A DNA stretch of 64,000 bases from CAWKDC01 sp964383495 (GCA_964383495.1 CAYLHG010000001.1:1-64000); one strand, 5' to 3'; counted from the stretch's first letter, positions 26,127 to 35,588 are shown. The notes: generated by a model from the letters alone, not told the origin. Program-made: numbers and translations.

Positions 26127-26996
26127 CTACATCTCAACTGTTGCAGCTTGCAATGCATCTCGCAATGCAGGATCTTTCATCGCATAAGCTAATGAAGCTT
26201 GCATGTATCCTAATTTGCTGCCGCAATCATATCGAATACCTTTGAATCGAAAGGCATGGGTTGGCACTTCTGGTAATAAGCTTGCAATGGCATCAGTTAA
26301 TTGAATCTCACCATTTTTTCCGGGTAGCGCATACTCTAATGCTTTAAAAATCGCAGGTTGTAAAATATACCGCCCTATCACCGCTAAATCAGAAGGGGCT
26401 TCTTCCATCGCAGGCTTTTCAACCAACTGATGCACATGGTGCGTACGCTCCCCATTAGGCACACCACCCACAATACCGTATTGATTCACATCACTCATCG
26501 GTACTCTCGAGGCTGCTAAAATTTGCCCACCGCCTTGCGTTTCATAAAAAGCAATCATTTGTGCCAAGGCACCTGCACCCTTTCCATCAATCAAATCATC
26601 CGCTAACAATACAGCAAATGCCTCTTCACCTATCAATTTTTTAGCACACAAAATAGCATCACCCAACCCTTTAGGTTCGCTTTGCCGAACATAAGCGAAA
26701 CTCACTTTGGCAGGCAACATATCACGCACCAATGCCAAGCGCTCATATTGTCCTTTCGCTTCTAAATAAGTTTCTAGTTCAATATTGCGGTCAAAATGAT
26801 CTTCTATCGCACGCTTATTACTGCTCGTTACAAAAATTAATTCTTCAATGCCAGCAGCCAAAGCTTCTTCTACTGCATATTGAATCAGTGGCTTATCCAC
26901 TATAGGCAATAACTCTTTTGGGCTCGCTTTTGTAGCAGGTAAAAAACGTGTCCCTAAACCTGCCACAGGAAATATCGCTTTACGAATGGGTTTCAT
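26127..26996 (-). CDS. galU: UTP--glucose-1-phosphate uridylyltransferase
   Basis: Makes UDP-glucose from UTP and glucose-1-phosphate for envelope polysaccharides. The 289-aa product has the nucleotidyltransferase signature FPVAGLGTRFLPATKASPKE (about 7-26), VDKPLIQYAVEEA, VLLADDLIDG and GRYILQP, with KNGEIQLTDAI late. Two ATGs in tandem follow an AGGAGG; 26996 has the workable spacing. It starts inside a region that overlaps the end of ugd only if the longer frame is used, which I reject. Downstream of ugd on the same strand, so UDP-Glc supply and oxidation are coupled. Confidence 0.94.
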   Translation of the reverse strand: MKPIRKAIFPVAGLGTRFLPATKASPKELLPIVDKPLIQYAVEEALAAGIEELIFVTSSNKRAIEDHFDRNIELETYLEAKGQYERLALVRDMLPAKVSFAYVRQSEPKGLGDAILCAKKLIGEEAFAVLLADDLIDGKGAGALAQMIAFYETQGGGQILAASRVPMSDVNQYGIVGGVPNGERTHHVHQLVEKPAMEEAPSDLAVIGRYILQPAIFKALEYALPGKNGEIQLTDAIASLLPEVPTHAFRFKGIRYDCGSKLGYMQASLAYAMKDPALRDALQAATVEM

Positions 26997-27012
26997 CATT
27001 CCTCCTGAAACA

Positions 27013-28389
27013 TTACACTTCCATTGCATTTTCCACACTATGATACGTTTTTCCACGCCCAATTGAAATATAATTAAATCCTAAGCTTTCCATCAAGACA
27101 GGATCAAAAATATTGCGCGCATCAAATACGAGTGGCGATTTTAAACGTGCCTTCAAGACACCATAATCTACTGAACGAAAAGCCTCTGGGTCTGTCATGA
27201 TCACCAATGCATCAGCTCCTTCTAACGCTTCTTGCGCTACCAAAGCAATCGATAATCCTGGAGCATCACCCACGCTTGCCACGAATTGCTCAGACGCCAG
27301 TTCGTCATAGGCAACAACACGAGCACCCGCGGATAATAACGCTTTGATCAAGACTCGGCTGGCTGTTTCACGCACATCATCTGTGTTTGCCTTAAACGCA
27401 AGCCCCCATACCGAAATGGTTTTATCTTGCAATTCACCGTTAAAATAAGTATTGATTTTTTCAAACATACGTTCTTTTTGAGTATTATTCACTTCTTCTA
27501 CAGCGGTCAATAAAGGCGTTGAAACACCTATTGTTCTACCCATGTGAATAAGCGCTTTCATATCTTTAGGAAAGCAAGAGCCACCATAACCCGGGCCAGG
27601 ATGTAAATATTGCGGCCCAATTCGAGGGTCCATCCCCATCGCTAATCGTATATCCTCAATGTTCGCGCCTAACGCTTCAGCCAATCGCGCTAATTCATTC
27701 ATGAAGCTGATCCGTGTTGCTAACATTGCGTTTGATGCATATTTCGCCAACTCAGCCGATTTTACATCCATCCACATGAGCTGATCAGGGGAAGCAACGA
27801 AAGGTGTGTAAAGCGCTTTTAAATATTGACATGCGCGTTGAGACCCTACTCCTAATACCACGCGGCTCGGCTCCATAAAATCTTGAACTGCCATCCCTTC
27901 TTTTAAAAATTCAGGATTGGATGCTACATCAAACTCTAAGGATTGAAGAAGTTCGTCTGTATTCACTCGGGCATTTAATAAATCTTGCACTAAAGCACGC
28001 ACTGTTTCAGCTGCATTCACAGGAACCGTAGATTTGTTAATGATCAATTTATAATCGCGCATGTAAGTAGCAATATTGCGCGCCACACTCAACACATAAC
28101 CTAAATCAGCATCCCCATTTTCTTGCGCGGGTGTCGCAACAGCAATAAATTGTACGACAGCATGCGCCACCGCTTCCTCTACATGATGGGTAAATGACAA
28201 ACGCCCCGCCGCAATATTACGACCCAACATAGGCTCCAACCCAGGTTCATAAATAGGTGAACGCCCTTTTTGAAGTTCAGCAATACGCGCCGCATTAATA
28301 TCAAAACACAAAACATGGTTGCCCATTTCTGCTAAACAGGCGCCTGTTACTAAGCCAACATACCCAACGCCGTGAATGGTGATATTCAT
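27013..28389 (-). CDS. ugd: UDP-glucose 6-dehydrogenase
   Basis: Oxidises UDP-glucose to UDP-glucuronate with two NAD+. The 458-aa product has an N-terminal Rossmann fold GVGYVGLVTGACLA (7-20), central NPEFLKEGMAVQDF, the catalytic loop GYGGSCFPKD with Cys272, and a C-terminal UDP-binding domain beginning at WGLAFKANTDDVRE. AAGGAAAGG lies just before ATG 28389. It precedes galU by 16 bp and is divergent from the wecA-like gene, marking the left edge of a polysaccharide locus. Confidence 0.96.
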   Translation of the reverse strand: MNITIHGVGYVGLVTGACLAEMGNHVLCFDINAARIAELQKGRSPIYEPGLEPMLGRNIAAGRLSFTHHVEEAVAHAVVQFIAVATPAQENGDADLGYVLSVARNIATYMRDYKLIINKSTVPVNAAETVRALVQDLLNARVNTDELLQSLEFDVASNPEFLKEGMAVQDFMEPSRVVLGVGSQRACQYLKALYTPFVASPDQLMWMDVKSAELAKYASNAMLATRISFMNELARLAEALGANIEDIRLAMGMDPRIGPQYLHPGPGYGGSCFPKDMKALIHMGRTIGVSTPLLTAVEEVNNTQKERMFEKINTYFNGELQDKTISVWGLAFKANTDDVRETASRVLIKALLSAGARVVAYDELASEQFVASVGDAPGLSIALVAQEALEGADALVIMTDPEAFRSVDYGVLKARLKSPLVFDARNIFDPVLMESLGFNYISIGRGKTYHSVENAMEV

Positions 28390-28462
28390 TGCCTTTCCTT
28401 TCTAATCCTTTGAAGAAGGAGTATGGTATCATGGCTTGGATGATAATGTCACAAGGAAAAAC

Positions 28463-29497
28463 ATGATCACTCACTTCACTTTTTTACCCGTGATAATAGT
28501 AGCAATCACGACTATAGTTGCACTTTTCCTTTTAAAAAGCTTCTCCACTCAAATGGGGTTGCTAGACTTCCCCGGCGGACGGAAAGAGCATGAAACTGCA
28601 ACACCGCTGGTAGGTGGTATTGCTATTTATCTAGGCTTAATCACGGGATCGCTTTTTCTGCCTTACATTCCTTACACGATGCTTGCAGCTTCCTTGCTGG
28701 TTGTGATGCTAGGTGTATGGGATGATCGCTACGATATTTCCCCTCTCATACGTCTTTTTATCCAACTATTGGCTTTGTGTATGATGGTGTTTGCTGGCAA
28801 AGTAGCGCTTAAGCATTTCGGGCCTTTATTTGGAAAAGGAGCGTTACATTTGGGGGTATGGTCTGTTCCCTTGACCCTTTTTGGTGCTGCAACGCTGATC
28901 AACGCGATGAATATGATAGATGGTCTGGACGGTTTAGCTGGAAGTCTTGCACTACTGACTTCACTGAGCCTGACAGGGATTGCCTGGGCATCGGGTTTGC
29001 CCTCCCAATCTCTCATATTAGCAATGATTTCCACAGCATTACTTGTTTTTTTATGTTTTAATTTCCCACTGTGGCCTGGCAGAAAAGCATCCGTTTTTTT
29101 AGGAGATGCAGGCAGCACATTGATAGGCTTTATACTGGCGTGGTTTACGATTGATCTGTCGCAACAATCAGCGACCATTGCTCCCCCTGCCGTTATGCTA
29201 TGGGTGGTGGCAGTGCCCATCATGGATTTAGCGGTGGTCTTTCTGAAACGATTAAAGCAAGGCCGCTCACCTTTTAAGCCTGGAAAAGAGCACATTCAAG
29301 ATGTATTAATGCGCCAAGGCTTGTCGCGCTTTCAAAGCCTTTGGGTCATTTTAGGGATGGGCGCGACAGGCCAAATAGTCGCGTGGGGCATGATGTTAAG
29401 ACAAGTGCCAGATTCAGTTGTGCTAGGAAGTTTCTTAATAACGTTTGGGGTATACGCTACCTGGAACCGCCTCATTTCCTTCAAAAGCGTTGACTAA
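28463..29497 (+). CDS. wecA: Undecaprenyl-phosphate sugar-1-phosphate transferase (WecA/GlmU-lipid family 4 glycosyltransferase)
   Basis: Polytopic transferase that starts a surface glycan by moving a sugar-1-phosphate (GlcNAc-1-P in WecA) from UDP-sugar to undecaprenyl phosphate. The 344-aa product has about ten membrane helices and the family motifs: WDDRYDISP (Asp87/88, metal), NAMNMIDGLDGLAG (about 147-160), FLGDAGS (about 210-216) and a basic GKEHIQD loop, where WecA has HIH. ATG at 28463 has AAGGA upstream; the frame opens nine codons earlier. Its last 17 bp overlap the convergent ankyrin gene. Confidence 0.88.
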   Translation: MITHFTFLPVIIVAITTIVALFLLKSFSTQMGLLDFPGGRKEHETATPLVGGIAIYLGLITGSLFLPYIPYTMLAASLLVVMLGVWDDRYDISPLIRLFIQLLALCMMVFAGKVALKHFGPLFGKGALHLGVWSVPLTLFGAATLINAMNMIDGLDGLAGSLALLTSLSLTGIAWASGLPSQSLILAMISTALLVFLCFNFPLWPGRKASVFLGDAGSTLIGFILAWFTIDLSQQSATIAPPAVMLWVVAVPIMDLAVVFLKRLKQGRSPFKPGKEHIQDVLMRQGLSRFQSLWVILGMGATGQIVAWGMMLRQVPDSVVLGSFLITFGVYATWNRLISFKSVD

Positions 29498-30509
29498 GGT
29501 TGCCTGGCGGGCTTCCACTTTCACCATTATTATTCCCAGCAGGTGACGAGGCACTATTGAGTGTCTTCTTCTTTTTTTCTAGTTCATTAAAGCCACCGTG
29601 CTCTATCAAATGATCAGCTAAAAGATTAGCACCGCATTTTTTCTGCAAGTAACTATTTCCTGCAGGAAGGGTAGCTGTCGCATACGCTAAAATTTGAGTT
29701 TGTTGTGCTGTACCAAGCGAAGGCAATAAACTTAAAATATAATCCTTAACTGCCCCTTTTTTCAATCTGTTAGGTCCATGAAAAAATTTCTCGCGTATCA
29801 ACGCATGAGTAACCTTTTGACCCTCTATTGCGCCGCTCCATAATGCCTCATAACATCTTTTCGCGCGAGCTTTCTGAATTTCGGGCGATTGTAAAAATTC
29901 AAGATCTGGCGTAGTATCGAATATGCCCATAGTGGGGTCGGCCCCCGCTAATGCTAATTTTTTAGCTACTATCCAATATCCAGCTGCACAAGCTGCCGCA
30001 AAAGCCGTGTCATCTTCACCTGATAATGCACTTTCATCATTATTTTTTTGATCTAAATAAGCGCCTCTCGCAATTAATGCATCCACGGCGTCAGCCAAAC
30101 CATGTGCTGCTGCCACCATTAAAAATGTTTGTCCTCGCACATTCGTAATATTCACATCAACCTTGTTAATTAAATCCAATATCTTATTTCGATTAGGATT
30201 CTTAGAGGTCATTTCATCAAATAAAGCTACGCGGTGATCCTCAACGCCGATCTTTTCCGAAGCAGGGAATGAATCATCGGGATCCCCAAGAGAATCATTT
30301 TGAGTGAAAAATGCTAACTCATCATCTCCTGAATCGCTGCCATTACTACTGCTGTTGCTCGCAGATGAATACCCTAGTGAAGAAGAAAAAGAAGAGGAGG
30401 AGGAAGAAAAAGAAGAGGAAAAAGAAGAAGAGCTTTCACTCACTTGCTCATCCGGAATCAGTAATGGGGTAGTTTCTACTGGCAATTTATTGTTGTTATG
30501 CTTTTTCAT
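29481..30509 (-). CDS. Ankyrin-repeat protein with Ser-rich N-terminus (effector candidate)
   Basis: A 342-aa soluble protein. Residues 1-22 contain VETTPLLIPDE, which fits the eukaryotic acidic dileucine sorting motif [DE]xxxL[LI] (Glu12, Leu16, Leu17). Residues about 24-56 are an almost pure Ser/Phe tract. Ankyrin-like repeats follow at about 90-120, 123-155 (RGQTFLMVAAAHGLADAVDALI) and 165-195 (DTAFAAACAAGYWIVAKKLALAGADP). The rest is helical and unrecognised; the end is Ser/Asn/Gly-rich. AGGAGG lies six bases before ATG 30509. Ankyrin proteins act in host-cell binding in Legionella and Coxiella, so I infer an effector role. It is inserted inside the polysaccharide locus. Confidence 0.82.
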   Translation of the reverse strand: MKKHNNNKLPVETTPLLIPDEQVSESSSSFSSSFSSSSSSFSSSLGYSSASNSSSNGSDSGDDELAFFTQNDSLGDPDDSFPASEKIGVEDHRVALFDEMTSKNPNRNKILDLINKVDVNITNVRGQTFLMVAAAHGLADAVDALIARGAYLDQKNNDESALSGEDDTAFAAACAAGYWIVAKKLALAGADPTMGIFDTTPDLEFLQSPEIQKARAKRCYEALWSGAIEGQKVTHALIREKFFHGPNRLKKGAVKDYILSLLPSLGTAQQTQILAYATATLPAGNSYLQKKCGANLLADHLIEHGGFNELEKKKKTLNSASSPAGNNNGESGSPPGNLSQRF

Positions 30510-30561
30510 GATATCCTCCTACACGATTTAGGCCTATACGGTACTATACCATAGTAGTATT

Positions 30562-30570
30562 ATTATACCA
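30562..30570 (-). promoter_or_regulatory. Extended -10 promoter of the ankyrin gene
   Basis: On the reverse strand TGGTATAAT is a perfect TGn-TATAAT extended -10. It lies 53 bases before the ATG. The stretch between it and the ribosome binding site holds a near-palindrome around CTATGGTATAGTACC. Confidence 0.65.
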
Positions 30571-30674
30571 ATAAAATTCCATTATTTCTTATTTATTATA
30601 AATTAATTTTATCGTAGAAATAGTTTCCTCGCCCTTTTATGATTAAACCATACTTAAAACCCCACTTATTCTTA

Positions 30675-30700
30675 AATAGTAAGTAAATTTACTTACTATT
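30675..30700. promoter_or_regulatory. Perfect 26-bp palindrome (operator candidate)
   Basis: The half-site AATAGTAAGTAAA is followed directly by its exact reverse complement with no spacer, centred at 30687/30688. It lies about 100 bp before wzm and about 105 bp upstream of the ankyrin gene's -10, between divergent units. A gapless 13+13 palindrome is unlikely by chance and looks like a binding site for a dimeric regulator. Confidence 0.6.
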
Positions 30701-30802
30701 AACCGCTTCAACTTCAGGAAACTAAAGTATAGAAAAATTCCCCTTCCCCTGTTACAATCCCTCTTCGAACGGGCAACACCCTATCTAAGTCTAGGATTGA
30801 TG

Positions 30803-31603
30803 ATGAAAAAAAACCTCCTTTTATGCGCATTGCAAGATTTAACTGAAGGTTTATCATATTGGCGTATTTGGTTTTTATTAGGTTGGCAAGATCTCCGTTT
30901 GCGCTATCGTCGATCCGTGCTCGGCCCTTTTTGGATTACGATTAGCATGGCGATCATGATCTACTCCATGGGCTTTCTATACGCTAAGCTATTCAAGGTA
31001 GATTTGACCACCTATTATCCTTATCTCGGAGGGGGGCTTATTACCTGGAACCTCATTTCAACCGTTATCATAGACAGTGCGGATGCCTTTTTTACTAATG
31101 CTCATTTCATTAAACAAATTAAATTACCTTACAGCATTTATATTTTTAGACTCCTCACACGGAACACCATTATCTTTTTACATAATTTAGTTGCTATCTT
31201 ACCCATTATTTTTATATTTGACGTCCCCGTGTCATTTTCAACATTTCTTGTTTTCCTTTTTAATATCATGTTATTAAATATTTGTGCTTTTAATTATTCA
31301 TTTATCATCAGTATTATTGGAACACGATTTCAAGATATTAAACAGCTGATTATTAACCTTGTCCAAATTTTCTTTTTAATCACCCCAATCATGTGGACCC
31401 CCACCATGATTCCTGAACGCTTTGGTTTTCTTGCTATTTATAATCCTTTCTACCAAATAATCACCGCTATTCGGGATCCTTTGCTAGGCCAAATACCCCC
31501 TTTATTTACTTATTTATATATCATCGTCTTTACTGTAGCAGGCTTTTTGCTTATGCTTCTATTATTATGGCGATTCCGGCATCGCATTGCATTTTGGGTA
31601 TAA
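30803..31603 (+). CDS. wzm: O-antigen/polysaccharide ABC transporter permease (Wzm type)
   Basis: Membrane subunit of the ABC exporter that carries undecaprenyl-linked O-polysaccharide to the periplasm. The 266-aa product has a cytoplasmic amphipathic start, LRYRRSVLGPFWITISMAIMI (the ABC-2 conserved turn), about six membrane helices, and LITPIMWTPTMIPERFGFLAIYNPFY, the conserved late loop of the family. Starts: TTG 30797, ATG 30800 and ATG 30803 are in frame; AGGA at 30793 best suits 30803. wzt begins 3 bp after its stop. Confidence 0.9.
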   Translation: MKKNLLLCALQDLTEGLSYWRIWFLLGWQDLRLRYRRSVLGPFWITISMAIMIYSMGFLYAKLFKVDLTTYYPYLGGGLITWNLISTVIIDSADAFFTNAHFIKQIKLPYSIYIFRLLTRNTIIFLHNLVAILPIIFIFDVPVSFSTFLVFLFNIMLLNICAFNYSFIISIIGTRFQDIKQLIINLVQIFFLITPIMWTPTMIPERFGFLAIYNPFYQIITAIRDPLLGQIPPLFTYLYIIVFTVAGFLLMLLLLWRFRHRIAFWV

Positions 31604-31606
31604 CAC

Positions 31607-32374
31607 ATGGCTGAAATTATTCTAGATAATATTTCATTAGATTTTCCCATTTATGGAGTTAATACACGCTCTTTACGAAAACATTTGCTGCGCGCAACCA
31701 CAGGTGGGTTGATCAAACAAACAGCAAATGACGTTATCACGGTGCGTGCTTTGAATAATCTTAATCTCCATATTAAGCATGGGGATAGGGTGGGCATCAT
31801 TGGGCATAATGGTGCAGGAAAAAGCACGTTACTACGTGTGCTAGCGGGTATATATGAACCCATTATCGGCACCATGAAAGTCACTGGAAAAGTCACCGCT
31901 TTATTAAATGTGATGTTAGGATTAGATCCAGAATCCACGGGATTTGAAAATATTTTTATGTGCGGCGTTTTAAATGGCATGACGTTTAAGGCCATTGAGG
32001 CACATACTAAAGCGATTGCCGATTTCACTGACCTGGGTGATTATCTAGCCATGCCCATCCGTACTTATTCCAGCGGGATGCAATTACGTTTGGCATTTGC
32101 GATTGCCACCTCTATTCATCCAGAAATATTAATTCTAGATGAAGTCGTAGGTGTTGGGGATGCAGATTTTATAGGGAAAGCTCATAAAAGGTTGAATAGT
32201 ATTATTGAAAGCTCTCATATCGTTATTGTGGCAAGCCACGATGAAGGAATTGTTAAAACCATTTGTAATAAAGTTGTTGTCATGGATGCTGGAAACGCTG
32301 TATTTTTTGGGCCACAACAAGAAGGGCTTGAATTTTATAAAACACACATCATTAAAAATGCTCAACCATCTTAA
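31607..32374 (+). CDS. wzt: O-antigen/polysaccharide ABC transporter ATP-binding protein (Wzt type)
   Basis: ATPase subunit that powers the Wzm exporter. The 255-aa product has Walker A GHNGAGKS (66-73), the Q-loop region, the signature YSSGMQLRLA, Walker B ILILDEVVGVGD and the switch His in VASHDEG. It is short and lacks the C-terminal carbohydrate-binding domain that reads the non-reducing-end cap in some Wzt proteins, so chain length control must differ. It is 3 bp from wzm and 26 bp before the next gene, in one operon. Confidence 0.93.
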   Translation: MAEIILDNISLDFPIYGVNTRSLRKHLLRATTGGLIKQTANDVITVRALNNLNLHIKHGDRVGIIGHNGAGKSTLLRVLAGIYEPIIGTMKVTGKVTALLNVMLGLDPESTGFENIFMCGVLNGMTFKAIEAHTKAIADFTDLGDYLAMPIRTYSSGMQLRLAFAIATSIHPEILILDEVVGVGDADFIGKAHKRLNSIIESSHIVIVASHDEGIVKTICNKVVVMDAGNAVFFGPQQEGLEFYKTHIIKNAQPS

Positions 32375-32400
32375 ATTTAGCATAAGGGACTGGCACAAAA

Positions 32401-34296
32401 ATGTCCAAAAATTACTTATCCTATATTCGCTTTCTCTTTTACATATTGATCGCAGGCGCGGTTATTTCAAACTTTGTAGCATTTTCTCCCGTCATATACA
32501 ATGTTACATCACTAGACACTTCATGGACAGCTTCCATTAATCAAGCTACCGTTAGGCATTTTGCTTTTGGTAAAGATTTAATTTTCACATTTGGCCCTTA
32601 TGGGTTTCTTTACACAAAAGCATACCATCCCGTGCTTTACACATCCATGATAATATTGGGAATTTATTTGGCTTTTGCCTATCTTGCATGCTTATTCTTT
32701 TTACTCAAAAACACAAAATTAAGGTGGGTCATCGGTTTATCCATTCTGCTCGCCAGCCTTCCTCTCGTTATGGGCTCTTTGTACTACTCGCTTGCTTTAT
32801 TAATCTTATTAACCATTTTTAAAATGCTGACCTCTTCAGAAAAACTGTCTGATCATCCAATTAAAAATTATATTTACCTAGCTTTTATTTTTTCATCATT
32901 AGGATTGCTATCACTTATCCAAGGCACATTTTTCGTTTTATCTATCGGCATCGTTGCGTTATGTGCACTAACATGCATTGCCTACCGGCAACTATCATTA
33001 ACAGTCGCTTGCATTGCTATCCCGGCGATATCCCTGATCGGATGGTGGATGATGATAGACCAACCATTAACAACGCTACCCGCGTATTTTTTAAATACGT
33101 TAGAAATTATTATAGGATACACGGAGGCCATGTCCTCCCCCGGCAGGTCTTTAGAAGTAGCTTTATATGTCTTAGGCAGTATCGTTGTTTGCGCAACAAT
33201 ATATCTTCAAAAATGGAGCATTACCAAAAGATCACTCTTATTAATGACATACTCTTTATTCTTGTTTTTGTCATTTAAAGCTGGTTTCGTTCGTCACGAT
33301 GCCCATGCCATTACCTCCGCCATTTCTTTAGCGATGGGTTCCATGTTCTTAGTATTTTTACTACCAGAAAACAAAAAACTTTATTTATCACTTATTTTCT
33401 CGCTATTCATTTCTATCTTTATTTTAAATCATTATGTTCCATTTTTTCACAATATAGATAAAACGATTAGCAATAATTATATTTCTATGTATAAAGGCAT
33501 TATGCTTCAAATCAACAACCCTCATGAGCTAAAAAAACGATTTCAAGAATCTCTTGATAAGATACACCAACAAATGCCTATTCCAGCATTGAAAGGAACA
33601 ACAGACATTTATTCTCATGAACAAAATATGTTACTGGCCTCTGATAATATTTGGAACCCTCGTCCCATCATGCAAAGCTATTCGGTTTATACTCCAAAAT
33701 TTGCAGCGATCAATCGAGAACATTTACTCAAGGAGTCTTCGCCAGATAATATTATTTTTAAAATTCAACCCATTGATTCCAGATTCCCTGCTCTTGAAGA
33801 CGGCCTAAGCTGGCCCATTCTGCTCATAAAATATCATCCCACAGCGTTAACGGATGGTTTTTTATTTCTTGAAAAGAAACCACAGGCTACCGTAGAAAAC
33901 CCAGCATTATTTGATATAAATAAAGGAACCTATCATTTTAATGATACAGTGCATGTCCCTGAATCCAATCAATTGATGTATGTTACATTTGACATCAAGC
34001 CTACTCTCTTTGGAAAATTATGCAATCTTTTATATAAACCAACACGTCTTAAAATAGATGTTATTTTAGCAGATGGCAGTGAAAAAACTTATCGACTCGT
34101 CTCCAGCATGGTCAGCTCACCTTTTTTAATTTCACCCCTTATTGAGAACACAGAGCAATTTCAAATGCTTTATAGCAACAATTCTCTTTTAAACAATCAA
34201 AAGATAATTTCTTTTAAAATACGCGCTACAAGACCGTGGCTTCCAATTTGGAATTCTGAATATACTCTTGCTTTTAAGGAAAAATATGAGTCATAA
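32401..34296 (+). CDS. Polytopic membrane protein, possible GT-C-like glycosyltransferase
   Basis: A 631-aa protein with about eleven membrane helices in residues 10-345 and a soluble, probably periplasmic, C-terminal domain (about 350-631). The early loop SLDTSWTASINQATVRHFAFG recalls the acidic first loop of GT-C lipid-linked glycosyltransferases and polymerases, but I cannot name a family. AAGGGA precedes ATG 32401. It lies between wzt and the RgpF-like gene and overlaps the latter by 11 bp, so it probably builds or modifies the exported glycan. Function is inferred mainly from context. Confidence 0.75.
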   Translation: MSKNYLSYIRFLFYILIAGAVISNFVAFSPVIYNVTSLDTSWTASINQATVRHFAFGKDLIFTFGPYGFLYTKAYHPVLYTSMIILGIYLAFAYLACLFFLLKNTKLRWVIGLSILLASLPLVMGSLYYSLALLILLTIFKMLTSSEKLSDHPIKNYIYLAFIFSSLGLLSLIQGTFFVLSIGIVALCALTCIAYRQLSLTVACIAIPAISLIGWWMMIDQPLTTLPAYFLNTLEIIIGYTEAMSSPGRSLEVALYVLGSIVVCATIYLQKWSITKRSLLLMTYSLFLFLSFKAGFVRHDAHAITSAISLAMGSMFLVFLLPENKKLYLSLIFSLFISIFILNHYVPFFHNIDKTISNNYISMYKGIMLQINNPHELKKRFQESLDKIHQQMPIPALKGTTDIYSHEQNMLLASDNIWNPRPIMQSYSVYTPKFAAINREHLLKESSPDNIIFKIQPIDSRFPALEDGLSWPILLIKYHPTALTDGFLFLEKKPQATVENPALFDINKGTYHFNDTVHVPESNQLMYVTFDIKPTLFGKLCNLLYKPTRLKIDVILADGSEKTYRLVSSMVSSPFLISPLIENTEQFQMLYSNNSLLNNQKIISFKIRATRPWLPIWNSEYTLAFKEKYES

Positions 34297-35557
34297 CACC
34301 TCCGCCCCAATCAGAACGTCACAAAAAATTTTCAGTATTTCTTTTCAAATATTGATAGAAAGTTTAAGCATTTTTTTAACATTCGCCCTTTTTTATAAAA
34401 CCCTATTCTCATGGATTAAGTCGTTAAAAAAGAAAGATAGAATCTTATTTGAAAATAATTATCATGACCAAAAAATATTATTGGTGGCATTATATCAAAG
34501 CAAGGTGCTTAGGAATGATTTACAAAAATTTTTAAAAACTGCCAAATCCATGGGCTATTACATTATTGGCATTAATACGTTACATTTGGAAAACCCTGAA
34601 GAGCTGAAACAGTATTTTGATTGCTATATTGAGCGATACAATTTTGGCCGTGACTTTGGCAGTTATAAAACAGGGTTTACTTACATTTTTTCAAAATCAT
34701 ATCATCACCGTTGCTCTCGATTAACTATGATCAATGACAGCGTATTTTATGAGTCAAGCCGATCTGCTGATTTTTTAAAAGATTTAATGGATACTGATGT
34801 AGAAGCGCTAGGCGCAACAGAAAATCTTGAAAACCAATTTCATTTGGGCTCTTTCTGTATTTCAATAGTGGGTAATTTATTGCGTCACCCCAATTTTGTA
34901 CAATTTTGGACATCTTACAAAAGAAGTGAACTGCGTCCTATTGTCATTAATCATGGGGAATTGGGGTTGACACAATGTTTAAAACGCTTAGTTTCCCATC
35001 CAGACCAATTGCATGGACTTTATAATGTAAAAAAATGGATCGATGCTTTAGAAAAAGATCCCAATGCTATTCAATTAGGTTTTAAATTGGCTTGCGAAAG
35101 TGGTCGAAAGCCAAAGCTCAATGCATATGAAATATGGTTAGATTTTTTATCTCAGCATTATACTTCCCGAGAAAAAGCTAACGAAATGCTTTCAAATATT
35201 GCTATAGTCACTGACATTAACGCCATGGAAGCTAAATTTATTGAAAAATTACATATCGACGACCCACATATTAAAGAAAATATGATTAGCTTTTTAAAAG
35301 GAGTATTAGTAGATGCTTTCTTAAAGGGCAGCCAAATCCATACTAACAATGAGTTATTATTCTGCTTAGGCTTGCCGCTTGTAAAATTGGATGGATATTT
35401 TAGAGGAACATTGTCTGCAGAAAACGTTCTCTCAATTTGTCACCGTATGGATAGCATAGAAGGTGAAGAATTGCAGCAATTGCTCTTGAACAAAGGGTTT
35501 GGGCAAAAAAATTTGAGGGGATTTAATAAAATCCTTTACAGCGTAGGGTTCCTATAA
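34286..35557 (+). CDS. RgpF-like (rhamnan synthesis F) glycosyltransferase candidate
   Basis: A 423-aa protein with an N-terminal hydrophobic segment (about 20-42), then a soluble domain: KILLVALYQSKVLRNDL, IIGINTLHLEN, and YIERYNFGRDFGSYKTGF followed by LTMINDSVFYES. The NxGRDxGSYKxGF and NDSVF pattern resembles RgpF proteins, which add rhamnose or related sugars to surface polysaccharides. The match is from memory of the family, not a search. ATG at 34286 has AAGGAAAA upstream and overlaps the upstream gene by 11 bp. The C-terminal half (about 250-423) is helical and unrecognised. Last gene of the export operon. Confidence 0.72.
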   Translation: MSHNTSAPIRTSQKIFSISFQILIESLSIFLTFALFYKTLFSWIKSLKKKDRILFENNYHDQKILLVALYQSKVLRNDLQKFLKTAKSMGYYIIGINTLHLENPEELKQYFDCYIERYNFGRDFGSYKTGFTYIFSKSYHHRCSRLTMINDSVFYESSRSADFLKDLMDTDVEALGATENLENQFHLGSFCISIVGNLLRHPNFVQFWTSYKRSELRPIVINHGELGLTQCLKRLVSHPDQLHGLYNVKKWIDALEKDPNAIQLGFKLACESGRKPKLNAYEIWLDFLSQHYTSREKANEMLSNIAIVTDINAMEAKFIEKLHIDDPHIKENMISFLKGVLVDAFLKGSQIHTNNELLFCLGLPLVKLDGYFRGTLSAENVLSICHRMDSIEGEELQQLLLNKGFGQKNLRGFNKILYSVGFL

Positions 35558-35588
35558 GAACCTCTCGTGTAACGAGGACTCACCACTA

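Noticed and set aside
28729..29295. 188-aa reverse frame inside the wecA-like gene
   Set aside because: Antisense shadow of a well-supported membrane gene, with no ribosome binding site or family match.
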